From: Pararhodobacter sp. SW119
Lineage (GTDB): Bacteria > Pseudomonadota > Alphaproteobacteria > Rhodobacterales > Rhodobacteraceae
Length of the DNA: 64,000 bases
Direction of reading: 5' to 3'
Assembly (NCBI RefSeq): GCF_017811755.1
Contig: NZ_JADDJF010000005.1
Location: forward strand, 1 to 64,000
This document shows positions 8,806 to 15,613 of the stretch, piece by piece; positions within the stretch are counted from its first letter, which is position 1, and the number at the start of each line of letters is the position of its first letter. Below the pieces are notes generated by a model that saw only the letters and a program-made list of their open reading frames with translations, was not told the DNA's origin and ran no database searches. Position numbers and translations under genes: made by a program.

Positions 8806-9348
8806 ATGATCCGCGCCTTCATCGCCCTTCCGCTGCCTGCCGAGATCCGCAGCCAGCTGGCCGTGACGCAGTTCCTTCTGCCATTGCCGCGTCCGGTGCC
8901 CCCGGCGAACATGCATGTCACCCTCGCCTTCCTGGGCGAGGTTCCGGAAGCCGTGCTGGAGGAAGCCGACACCGCCTTCGCGGCGCTGCGCGCGGCGCCG
9001 TTGACGCTGTCGGTCTCCGGCCTCGGCGTCTTCGGCGGCGAGAAGCCGCGCAACGTCCACGCAAGCCTTGCCCCCTCGCCGGCGCTGGACCATCTGCAGG
9101 GGCGTATCGTGCAGGCCGCGCGGCGCGCCGGCATCCGGGTCGCGGGGCGGCGCTTCGTGCCGCATGTCACGCTGGGCCGGATGTCCCCGGGACAGGTCGG
9201 CGCCCACGAACTCGCCAAGGCCTTCGGCGAGATCGGCGCGGTCGCCTCGCCGCCGTTCACGGTGGCCGAATTCGCCCTCTACCGCTCGATCCTGCGCGCA
9301 GACGGGCCGGTCTACGATGTCCTGGCCGAATACCCGCTGGGCGGCTGA
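8806..9348 (+). CDS. thpR: RNA 2',3'-cyclic phosphodiesterase (2H family)
   Basis: This belongs to the 2H phosphoesterases, formerly called 2'-5' RNA ligases, which hydrolyse 2',3'-cyclic phosphates on RNA ends. The 180-residue product has both histidine motifs: HVTL at residues 37-40, followed by AFLGEV, and HVTLGRM at 120-126. The length fits bacterial ThpR. The ATG at 8806 follows the BCCT terminator by 37 bases. I see no partner in the neighbourhood, so it is probably an independent gene. Confidence 0.88.
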   Translation: MIRAFIALPLPAEIRSQLAVTQFLLPLPRPVPPANMHVTLAFLGEVPEAVLEEADTAFAALRAAPLTLSVSGLGVFGGEKPRNVHASLAPSPALDHLQGRIVQAARRAGIRVAGRRFVPHVTLGRMSPGQVGAHELAKAFGEIGAVASPPFTVAEFALYRSILRADGPVYDVLAEYPLGG

Positions 9349-9352
9349 CCGC

Positions 9353-9382
9353 TTGCACCCGAAGCCCCGCTCGGACTAGGCT
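9353..9382 (+). promoter_or_regulatory. Candidate sigma-70 promoter of the Lrp-ligand-domain gene
   Basis: TTGCAC (9353-9358) and TAGGCT (9377-9382) are 18 bases apart and the -10 box is 27 bases before the ATG at 9409. Other promoters proposed in this window share the TAnnnT -10 form at a similar distance from their genes. Confidence 0.35.
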
Positions 9383-9408
9383 GGCGCGGCGTCCCCAGGA
9401 GGTGCCTC

Positions 9409-9645
9409 ATGCAATGTGTCTTCGTCCAGTTCCGCTGCGTTCCGGGCAAGACCTATCAGGTCGCCGCCGACATCTATGACCGAGAGGTCGTGTCCGAGCT
9501 CTATTCGACCAGCGGCGAATACGATCTCATCGCCAAGATCTACATCCCCGAGGATCAGGATGTCGGTCACTACCTGACCGAGCGCCTTTTCGACGTCCCC
9601 AACATCTCGCGAACGCTGACGACCATGACCTTCAAGGCCTTCTGA
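9409..9645 (+). CDS. Free-standing Lrp/AsnC-type ligand-binding domain protein
   Basis: This 78-residue protein matches only the C-terminal RAM (regulation of amino acid metabolism) domain of Lrp/AsnC regulators. It begins CVFVQFRCVPGK, contains the GEYDLIAKIYIPE core strand near residue 36 and ends ISRTLTTMTFKAF, all typical of the domain. No helix-turn-helix is encoded upstream, so it cannot bind DNA itself. Stand-alone RAM proteins are known to oligomerise and bind small molecules, and a role as an amino-acid sensor or as a partner of full-length Lrp proteins is inferred. AGGAGG precedes the start. Confidence 0.85.
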   Translation: MQCVFVQFRCVPGKTYQVAADIYDREVVSELYSTSGEYDLIAKIYIPEDQDVGHYLTERLFDVPNISRTLTTMTFKAF

Positions 9646-10195
9646 GCCGCCTTCGCGCCCCACCTGACGCCGGCCCCACCTGCCCTCCCGCGCGGGCCGA
9701 AACGACCTGACCAGTTAGCACCAAACGCCCTGCGCGTGGCCCGTTCGGCCCGCGCGGACGCGAAAAACACGCCAACCCGCCCGCATGAGCCACGATATGT
9801 GGTATGCGTCATCGCCCCGACCACAAAAAGACCCGAAAATCGTGCGAAAGTCCGGGGGGCGAAAAACGTCGATTCTTTTCATCTGGCGCGATTTTTCGTT
9901 TCTGATTTTCGCGTGGCAGTCGTTTCGTGCAAAATTCAGACGATTTTCAGGCCCGAGGGCCGTGTTGTGCAAGCTTGCACACCCTCCACCAGCTGCATCG
10001 GCCCCCAGCTAACGGCGCGCGTTGCGTCGATCCCGCGCCCCCGGTTGACCGACAGAAACCGAGCCGCTACCCAGAAAGACACCATTCTGCGGGTATCGCC
10101 CCGGCCGTCTCTCGACGGGGCAAGGCAGATGTTCGACACCGGCCCGCGACCGCCGCAAGGCTGTCCCGGGCCCCGACCGGGAAGGAAGCGCGCTG
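9646..10195. other. 550-bp intergenic region with a 16-bp perfect palindrome
   Basis: I see no convincing gene. The middle (about 9800-9960) is richer in A and T than the surroundings. TGTGCAAGCTTGCACA (9966-9981) is a perfect palindrome about 215 bases before the next usp gene. The open frames here have no recognisable domains and poor starts. The region could hold a promoter, an operator or a small RNA. Confidence 0.45.
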
Positions 10196-10612
10196 ATGTA
10201 TGACACGATCCTGATCGCCGCGGCCCTCTTCGACGACGGTCGCACGACACGCGGTCTCGTCGCCCAGGCGCGCGCCATGCTCAACCCCGGCGGCCGCGTC
10301 GTGCTGGTGCATGTCCTCGACGAGATCCCCAAATACGCCGCCGCCCACATCCCGCAGGATCAGCGCAGCGCCCACGAACACAAGGTGCGCGACACGCTGG
10401 AAAAGATCGCGTCCGAAGTCCCCGACATGAAGACCGAGGTGGTGGTGCGCAGCGGCATGGCCTCGTCCGGCATCCTGGGGACCGCGAAGGAACGCAAGGC
10501 CGATCTGATCATGATCGCGTCGCACAAGCCGGGCCTGAGCGACTATTTCATCGGATCGACCGCGGCGCGCGTCGTCCGCCACGCCGAAACCTCGGTCCTG
10601 GTCATTCGCTAG
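10196..10612 (+). CDS. Universal stress protein, UspA family
   Basis: This is a single-domain universal stress protein of 138 residues, probably cytoplasmic. The C-terminal part DLIMIASHKPGLSDYFIGS plus SVLVIR is the Usp nucleotide-loop region, and it matches the ending of the other usp product in this window (6556-6969) closely; the N-termini differ. GGAAGG precedes the ATG. The next gene converges on it, with only 41 bases between the stops. A 550-bp upstream region with a 16-bp palindrome suggests its own regulated promoter. Function beyond stress response is unknown. Confidence 0.85.
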   Translation: MYDTILIAAALFDDGRTTRGLVAQARAMLNPGGRVVLVHVLDEIPKYAAAHIPQDQRSAHEHKVRDTLEKIASEVPDMKTEVVVRSGMASSGILGTAKERKADLIMIASHKPGLSDYFIGSTAARVVRHAETSVLVIR

Positions 10613-10653
10613 CCGTCGCGTGCCAGGCCATCGACGCAATCCGCGCCGACAGA

Positions 10654-11112
10654 TCAGTCCTGATCGTCCCGTTCGCCCGCCCGCGCCATCACCCGCCGGC
10701 GCGCGGCGCTGCTGTCGTGGTCGCTCAACCCCAGCAGCGGCGGCAGGCGCCGCAGCAGCGCGTCCTCGTGCGGGTCGCGGTGGTGATCGACCAGCACCAC
10801 GTGCCACAGCGCCTCGATCAACGCGACGCGCTCGTGTTCCTCCAGCGCGAACTTGACGACACGGGTGAATCGCACAAGGTCGGCCGACCCCTCCTGCGCC
10901 ACCTCGCCGCGTTCGCGCAACGCCGTGGCGGCGGCGCGGTCGAGGTCGAGCATGTCCTCCAGCAGGTGCCCCACCGCTTCGCGCTCGTCCGCGTCATAGC
11001 TGCCGTCGGCGCGCGCGGCCTCGACCAGCAGGGCGGCAATCGCAACGTCCGGTGGCACCTCGATGCGCGCGGCAGCCTGCGGGCGGAACAGTGATTTCAA
11101 TGCGTCGATCAT
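10654..11112 (-). CDS. TerB family protein
   Basis: This 152-residue acidic, all-helical protein belongs to the TerB/DjlA-N superfamily, named for tellurite resistance. The domain occurs in many stress and membrane-associated proteins, so tellurite resistance should not be assumed. The segment LLVEAARADGSYDADEREAV (near residue 32) carries the acidic loop that binds metal in TerB. ALWHVVLVDHHRDPHEDALL near 103 is the matching second half. The ATG at 11112 lies only 7 bases from a TATATA box, so the mRNA may be almost leaderless. No other ter genes are nearby. Confidence 0.85.
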   Translation of the reverse strand: MIDALKSLFRPQAAARIEVPPDVAIAALLVEAARADGSYDADEREAVGHLLEDMLDLDRAAATALRERGEVAQEGSADLVRFTRVVKFALEEHERVALIEALWHVVLVDHHRDPHEDALLRRLPPLLGLSDHDSSAARRRVMARAGERDDQD

Positions 11113-11119
11113 GCGGCCC

Positions 11120-11147
11120 TATATAAACGGCGGGACCGTTTTGTCAG
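11120..11147 (-). promoter_or_regulatory. Promoter of the TerB-family gene
   Basis: On the minus strand CTGACA (11147-11142) and TATATA (11125-11120) are 16 bases apart. The -10 box ends 7 bases before the ATG at 11112, which leaves room for almost no 5' leader. Confidence 0.45.
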
Positions 11148-11198
11148 CCCCACGTGTATCCGTCGCGGTCGGGCGTGGCGGTACAGAAAGACGGCAAA

Positions 11199-11232
11199 GG
11201 GGCCGCGGCGCGCTTCTGCGCACCGCGGCCCC
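11199..11232 (-). terminator. Rho-independent terminator of the 38-residue gene
   Basis: On the minus strand GGGGCCGCGG pairs with CCGCGGCCCC (11232-11223 with 11208-11199). The inner bases extend the stem towards an AGAA loop, and TTTGCCGTCTTT follows. It starts 20 bases after the small gene's stop. Confidence 0.75.
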
Positions 11233-11252
11233 CTGCGGTCAGCATCGCGCGA

Positions 11253-11369
11253 TCAGGCGCTCTTCTGACGGTAGTTCAGTTCACGGATCAGGGCGCGCGC
11301 AGCCAGGGTCATCCCCGAGGCCTGCAGTTCGTCGATGCGGCGCTGAAGTTCTTCGTTGCTCTCGCTCAT
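11253..11369 (-). CDS. Small conserved-type protein, 38 residues, unknown function
   Basis: I do not recognise a named family. The 38-residue product starts [19 protein letters not shown] and is mostly predicted helix with a heptad-like pattern, so a short coiled-coil or protein-binding peptide is likely. Support for a real gene comes from an excellent AAGGAG site 7 bases before the ATG, sensible codon use and a textbook terminator just downstream. I have the impression that similar short proteins occur in other Rhodobacteraceae, but I cannot check this. The frame is open further upstream, but the extra residues look random. Confidence 0.7.
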   Translation of the reverse strand: MSESNEELQRRIDELQASGMTLAARALIRELNYRQKSA

Positions 11370-11765
11370 GGCCTTCTCCTTCTCATGTTTCCCAACTCCG
11401 TGTTTCCCAGGTTCGCGCGGACGACCACCACGGCCCCGGCGCATGGACCGGAATGGCGGCATCTTCCGCGACTGGCACGGATTGCCCGAAGCGGCGCGCA
11501 GGGCACGCATTCATCGCTCCGGAACCCGACCGACACGCAGGCGCGTCAAGGCCGGGCCGAGTGCGCGCAATATCGCCGCCCGGGCCGCGAATATCAACCC
11601 CTTGACCGATTCCGGCGCCCCGGGCCGTCGGCACCCTCCCGACAATCGGCCTTGACGCCGGACTTGACCAGCGGGCATGTCGTAGCGGCAGCGCAATCGG
11701 AACCGGGACGCAGGGGGTGCGTCCGGCCACGGGACCGGCGCGGAAACAGGACAAGGAGATCCGGC
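11370..11765. other. Intergenic region between the small gene and lpd
   Basis: These 396 bases separate divergently transcribed genes. I see the ribosome binding sites at both edges, but no clear promoter of consensus quality, no hairpin of note and no gene. Frames that run through it lack family resemblance. Confidence 0.4.
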
Positions 11766-13151
11766 ATGGCTCAATTCGACCTCATCGTCATCGGCGCGGG
11801 CCCCGGCGGCTATGTCTGCGCGATCCGGGCGGCGCAACTGGGCCTGAAGGTCGCCTGTGTCGAAGGGCGCGAGACGCTGGGCGGGACCTGCCTGAACGTC
11901 GGATGCATCCCGTCGAAGGCGCTGCTGCACGCCACCCACATGTTGCACGAAACGCACGAGAACTTCGAGAAGATGGGCATCATCGCCAAGCCCAAGGTCG
12001 ACTGGGCGAAGATGCGCGCCTACAAGGACGACGTGATTGGCCAGAACACCAAGGGGATCGAGTTCCTGTTCAAGAAGAACAAGGTGACCTGGCTGAAGGG
12101 CTGGGCCTCGATCCCGGAAGCCGGCAAGGTCAAGGTCGGCGACGAGACGCACCAGGCGAAGAACATCGTCATCGCCTCGGGGTCCGAAGCCGCCAGCCTG
12201 CCGGGGGTGGAGGTCGACGAGAAGATCGTCGTCACCTCGACCGGCGCGCTGGAGCTGGAGAAGCTGCCGAAGAAGATGGTGGTGATCGGCGGCGGCGTCA
12301 TCGGGCTGGAGATGGGCTCGGTCTACGCCCGTCTCGGCGCCGAGGTGACGGTGATCGAATACCTCGACCGGTTGATCCCGGGCAACGACGGCGAGGTTGC
12401 GAAGACCTTCCAGCGCATCCTGAAGAAGCAGGGGATGGAATTCATCCTCGGCGCGGCGGTGCAGAAGACCGAAGTAAAGAAGACCAAGGCCAGCGTCACC
12501 TACAAGCTGCGCAAGGACGACAGCGAACACCAGATGGAGGCCGATTGCGTGCTGCTGGCGACCGGGCGGCGCCCCTTTACCGACGGGATGGGCCTGAAGG
12601 AGCTGGGCATCGAGACCACGAAGGGCGGGCAGATCCAGACCGACAAGCATTACGCGACCAGCGTCAAGGGCATCTACGCCCTGGGCGACGCGATCGCCGG
12701 CCCGATGCTGGCCCACAAGGCCGAGGACGAGGGCATGGCGGTGGCCGAGATCCTGGCCGGACAGGCCGGGCATGTGAACTACGGCGTCATCCCCGGCGTC
12801 ATCTACACCACGCCCGAGGTGGCCAGCGTCGGCGAGACCGAGGAAAGCCTGAAGGAGGCTGGGCGCGCCTACAAGGTCGGCAAGTTCAGCTTCATGGGCA
12901 ACGGCCGCGCCAAGGCGGTCTTCCAGGGCGAGGGGTTCGTGAAGATCCTGGCCGACAAGGAAACCGACCGCATCCTGGGCGCGCATCTGATCGGGCCGAT
13001 GGCGGGCGACCTGATCCACGAGATCTGCGTGGCCATGGAGTTCGGCGCCGCGGCCGAGGATCTGGCGCGGACCTGCCACGCGCATCCCACCTTCTCGGAA
13101 GCGGTGCGCGAGGCGGCGCTGGCCTGCGGCGACGGGGCGATCCACGCCTGA
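11766..13151 (+). CDS. lpdA: Dihydrolipoyl dehydrogenase (E3)
   Basis: This is the FAD-dependent E3 component of 2-oxoacid dehydrogenase complexes, which reoxidises protein-bound dihydrolipoamide with NAD. The 461-residue product has the FAD-binding GAGPGG (10-15) and the redox disulfide GGTCLNVGC, with cysteines at 42 and 47. A second [10 protein letters not shown] nucleotide motif lies near 178, and the His-Glu pair is in HPTFSE (H440, E445). AAGGAG precedes the ATG at 11766. No E1 or E2 gene is adjacent, so it probably serves complexes encoded elsewhere, such as 2-oxoglutarate dehydrogenase (inference). It is followed by a hairpin at 13167-13200. Confidence 0.93.
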   Translation: MAQFDLIVIGAGPGGYVCAIRAAQLGLKVACVEGRETLGGTCLNVGCIPSKALLHATHMLHETHENFEKMGIIAKPKVDWAKMRAYKDDVIGQNTKGIEFLFKKNKVTWLKGWASIPEAGKVKVGDETHQAKNIVIASGSEAASLPGVEVDEKIVVTSTGALELEKLPKKMVVIGGGVIGLEMGSVYARLGAEVTVIEYLDRLIPGNDGEVAKTFQRILKKQGMEFILGAAVQKTEVKKTKASVTYKLRKDDSEHQMEADCVLLATGRRPFTDGMGLKELGIETTKGGQIQTDKHYATSVKGIYALGDAIAGPMLAHKAEDEGMAVAEILAGQAGHVNYGVIPGVIYTTPEVASVGETEESLKEAGRAYKVGKFSFMGNGRAKAVFQGEGFVKILADKETDRILGAHLIGPMAGDLIHEICVAMEFGAAAEDLARTCHAHPTFSEAVREAALACGDGAIHA

Positions 13152-13166
13152 CCCTGGGTGCGTTTG

Positions 13167-13200
13167 CCGGCGGGCGCCTCAATTTAGCGCCGCCCGCCGG
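13167..13200 (+). terminator. Terminator of lpdA
   Basis: CCGGCGGGCG (13167-13176) pairs with CGCCCGCCGG (13191-13200) around a 14-base loop, followed by TCTTG. It lies 15 bases after the lpdA stop in a converging-gene region. Confidence 0.55.
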
Positions 13201-13215
13201 TCTTGCGGGGGGGGT

Positions 13216-13288
13216 GTGCACGCGTGCACGGTCTTTCAAGACCCTGTTTTCAGACAGAAATCTGCGCACGTTAACCGCAATGAAACTT
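13216..13288. repeat. Cluster of short palindromes and repeated motifs between lpdA and the MFS gene
   Basis: Four elements lie side by side. GTGCACGCGTGCAC (13216-13229) is a perfect palindrome. GGTCT/AGACC (13230-13243) makes a small hairpin. TGTTTTCAGACAGAAA (13245-13260) recurs exactly at 26550-26565 in another converging-gene gap. GTTAACCGCAATGAAACTT (13270-13288) matches 4791-4809 in 18 of 19 positions. Confidence 0.55.
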
Positions 13289-13335
13289 CCGGAAACGGCC
13301 CCCGGCGGGGCCTTCCGGCGGACATGGCGGCGTCG

Positions 13336-14550
13336 TCAGGCCGACCGGCGCGCAAGCCGCCCCCCCAGCCCGGCGAGGACGCTGGCCATCAGGAACCACA
13401 GTGCGATGCCGTAGCTCTGCTGCGGGAAATCGAGGCCGAGGTCGATCAGCGCGCCGGTGATCCAGGGCCCCAGCGCGGTGCCGAGGACCATCACCGCCGC
13501 CAGCATCGCGCGGATCGAGCCGAGGTTGCGCGTGCCGTAGGCTTTGGCCCAGAAGGTCGAGGTCATCGTCACATGCGCCCCCTGCGTCGCGCCCATCAGG
13601 ATCATGGCCATCGCCGCGGTGCGCGTTTCGCCGGCAAGCGCGAAGACCAGGTAGCCGGCGGCCAGCGGCAAGAGGTAGACGGGCGCCAGCCGTGTGCTGC
13701 CGAACCGGTCGACCAGCACGCCGGCGACCAGCATGAAGCCGACGCTGGTCGCGGTGAACAGCGGAAACAGCGCCACCAGTTCGACATGCGCCCAACCCTT
13801 CACCTCGGCCAGATGGACCTGGTGAAAGAAGAAGGCGGTGTTCCAGGCCGCGGGTCCCAGCAGCGCCGGGATCATCAGCCAGAACAGCGGATGGCGCAGC
13901 ACCTCGCCCCGCTGCCACATGCGACCGCCCATGCCGGCGCTGCCTTCGTCAGCTGCAAAGGATTGCGGCGTGCGCTCGCGCCGCAACAGCGCCCAGAGGA
14001 TCGGCATCAGCACGCAGAGCGCCATCGCCGCCACCACCCACAGCATCCGCCAGTCGAAAACGCCCAGCAGCGCCACGAAGGTGATCGGCAGCAGCGCCTC
14101 GCCGGTGGCGACGCCCAGGCCGGCGACCGACACCGCCCGCCCACGCGTCGCCACGAACCAGCGCGCCATGGCGACCATCGCCGAATGCCCCATCAGCCCC
14201 TGCCCGAAAAGGCGCAGCAGGAACAGCACGCCCAGCAGCATCCAGACCTCGGTGATCACCGACATCAGCATCGCGGCGCAGATCAGGCCCAGGATCACCG
14301 CCAACCCGATGTAGCGCACGCGGAAGCGGTCGGTCAGCGACCCGGCATAGACCATGACCGCGGCCGAGGCGGTGGTCGCCAGCGCGTAGATCGCGCCCCA
14401 GCTGCCATGCGTCAGGCCGAAGGCCGCGCGGATCTCGCCGGCGAAGACCGCGATGAAGAAGGTTTGCCCGAAGCTCGACCCGAAGGTCAGCAGGAAGCCC
14501 GCGGCAAGCCAGGGCGCGTTCGCCCGCAGGAAATGCGCGATCCCCGGCAC
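13336..14550 (-). CDS. Major facilitator superfamily transporter
   Basis: This is a twelve-helix secondary carrier of the major facilitator superfamily with about 404 residues; the substrate is unknown. The loop between helices 2 and 3 carries the MFS-type signature GSLTDRFRVRYIG, and a related GVLVDRFGSTRL lies in the second half. I choose the GTG at 14550, which has an AGGGA site and lies just after the preceding gene's stop. A TTG at 14571 is also possible and would overlap that gene by 13 bases. It is downstream of the TraR/DksA-like gene on the same strand. The 3' end faces lpdA across a repeat-rich gap. Confidence 0.8.
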   Translation of the reverse strand: MPGIAHFLRANAPWLAAGFLLTFGSSFGQTFFIAVFAGEIRAAFGLTHGSWGAIYALATTASAAVMVYAGSLTDRFRVRYIGLAVILGLICAAMLMSVITEVWMLLGVLFLLRLFGQGLMGHSAMVAMARWFVATRGRAVSVAGLGVATGEALLPITFVALLGVFDWRMLWVVAAMALCVLMPILWALLRRERTPQSFAADEGSAGMGGRMWQRGEVLRHPLFWLMIPALLGPAAWNTAFFFHQVHLAEVKGWAHVELVALFPLFTATSVGFMLVAGVLVDRFGSTRLAPVYLLPLAAGYLVFALAGETRTAAMAMILMGATQGAHVTMTSTFWAKAYGTRNLGSIRAMLAAVMVLGTALGPWITGALIDLGLDFPQQSYGIALWFLMASVLAGLGGRLARRSA

Positions 14551-14558
14551 CGGCGTCC

Positions 14559-14906
14559 CTATCCGGCGCAATCGACGCAGCGCACCAGCGTCGGGTCCAG
14601 ATCAAGCCGGCCGAAGCCGATGAAGTCGCCGCAATCCTCGCAGAAGCCGAACTCGCCTGCCTCCATGCGCAACAGCGCCGCGGTGATCGCGCGCCGGCGC
14701 GCGCCGCGCCGGGCCTCCAGCGCCGCGGCCATGGCCTGCTGCTGCATCGCGTCCATCCGGCTCAGGCGCCCGACGCTCTGCTGGTCCAGTTCCACCGGGC
14801 GACGCGTGTCGCTTGTCTCGCCCGACTGGGCGCGCAGCGCGGTCGCATCGGCCTCGAGCCTCGGACGATAGCGCCGTTGCAGGTCTTCGGGGAACGGGTC
14901 GGTCAT
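14559..14906 (-). CDS. TraR/DksA family C4 zinc-finger protein
   Basis: This is a small DksA-like protein of about 115 residues. These proteins insert into the RNA polymerase secondary channel and modulate initiation, in some cases with ppGpp. The C-terminal zinc finger is complete: C89 and C92 in FCEDCGDFI and C110 and C113 in RCVDC. The N-terminal half is a helical hairpin, but it lacks the usual DxxDxA tip in a form I can recognise, so activity on polymerase is uncertain. I start it at ATG 14906; an upstream extension to 14942 is possible. The MFS gene follows at once on the same strand. Confidence 0.82.
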   Translation of the reverse strand: MTDPFPEDLQRRYRPRLEADATALRAQSGETSDTRRPVELDQQSVGRLSRMDAMQQQAMAAALEARRGARRRAITAALLRMEAGEFGFCEDCGDFIGFGRLDLDPTLVRCVDCAG

Positions 14907-14971
14907 GCCGGCATTCCGATCAGATGCTTGCGCCCGGCGCAAGAGGCACGATGCGGGCGGTCCGGCGCCGG

Positions 14972-15571
14972 TCAGAGCCGGGGCGCGTGGTGCAGGATCA
15001 CCGGCACGACGAGGTCTTCCTCGTCACTAAGGTGGCGGTCGAGAAGCCGCTCGAACCCCGACAGCCGCGCCTCGAAAGCGCCGGCCGCGTCGTGGCTGCC
15101 CGGCCCGTCGATCAGCGCGCGCAGATAGCCGTTTGTCGCCTCGGCCAGCGCGTGCAGTTGGGCGTCCAGCGCGTGGTGATCGGCGTCGAGGATGTCGAAG
15201 CCACGCTCCAGCCGCGTCTCGGCCGCGGCGAGGACCGGGAAATAGTGCTGATCCTCGATCTGGTGGTGCCCCTGCAGATGCTGGATCAGGGCGCTCGCCA
15301 TCCGGTGGACCTGCTGCGCCTCGGCCCTCGGGTCGCCGGGACGGTCCAGGAAAACGCGCGTGCGGCCCTGCAAGCCGTCCATGAGCTGGCGAAAGCCCAG
15401 GTGCCGCTCCAGCCAGAACCGCGTCAGCCCGTCGAAATTGCGGTGCGAGGTCCAGAGGTCGCGCGGATATTCCGCCAAGAGCACGCGCAGCGCGTCGGGC
15501 AGCCCGGTCCGGTTTGCCAGCGCAAGGGGGTCGTCTTCAACGGGTTCGTCTTCGGGGGGATCGTCGGCCAT
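14972..15571 (-). CDS. Hemerythrin-domain protein
   Basis: This 199-residue cytoplasmic protein has a hemerythrin-like HHE four-helix fold that can hold a non-haem diiron site. Candidate ligands are the histidine in WTSHRNFDG, HHQIEDQHYFP near residue 110, the histidine in ILDADHHALD and the C-terminal HLSDEEDLVVP. An acidic N-terminal tail of about 15 residues precedes the domain. Such proteins bind oxygen, nitric oxide or iron. The role here is unknown. It is followed by the TraR/DksA-like gene on the same strand (65-base gap), and comM follows it in the other map direction. Confidence 0.82.
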   Translation of the reverse strand: MADDPPEDEPVEDDPLALANRTGLPDALRVLLAEYPRDLWTSHRNFDGLTRFWLERHLGFRQLMDGLQGRTRVFLDRPGDPRAEAQQVHRMASALIQHLQGHHQIEDQHYFPVLAAAETRLERGFDILDADHHALDAQLHALAEATNGYLRALIDGPGSHDAAGAFEARLSGFERLLDRHLSDEEDLVVPVILHHAPRL

Positions 15572-15613
15572 CGCCCCTACCTGCCACGCGCCGCGGGGCC
15601 AGACAAGGCGGGC

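Noticed and set aside
7084-9207. A 707-codon open frame on the minus strand opposite the BCCT and thpR genes
   Set aside because: Its product is His/Arg/Asp-rich low complexity, as expected from the antisense of GC-rich genes, and the plus strand has clear families.
9736-10203. A 155-codon plus-strand frame in the gap before the second usp gene
   Set aside because: No ribosome binding site, no family likeness, and it runs into the usp start in another frame.
10654-11112. Tellurite resistance as the function of the TerB-family gene
   Set aside because: The domain is widespread and no other ter genes are present, so the phenotype cannot be inferred.
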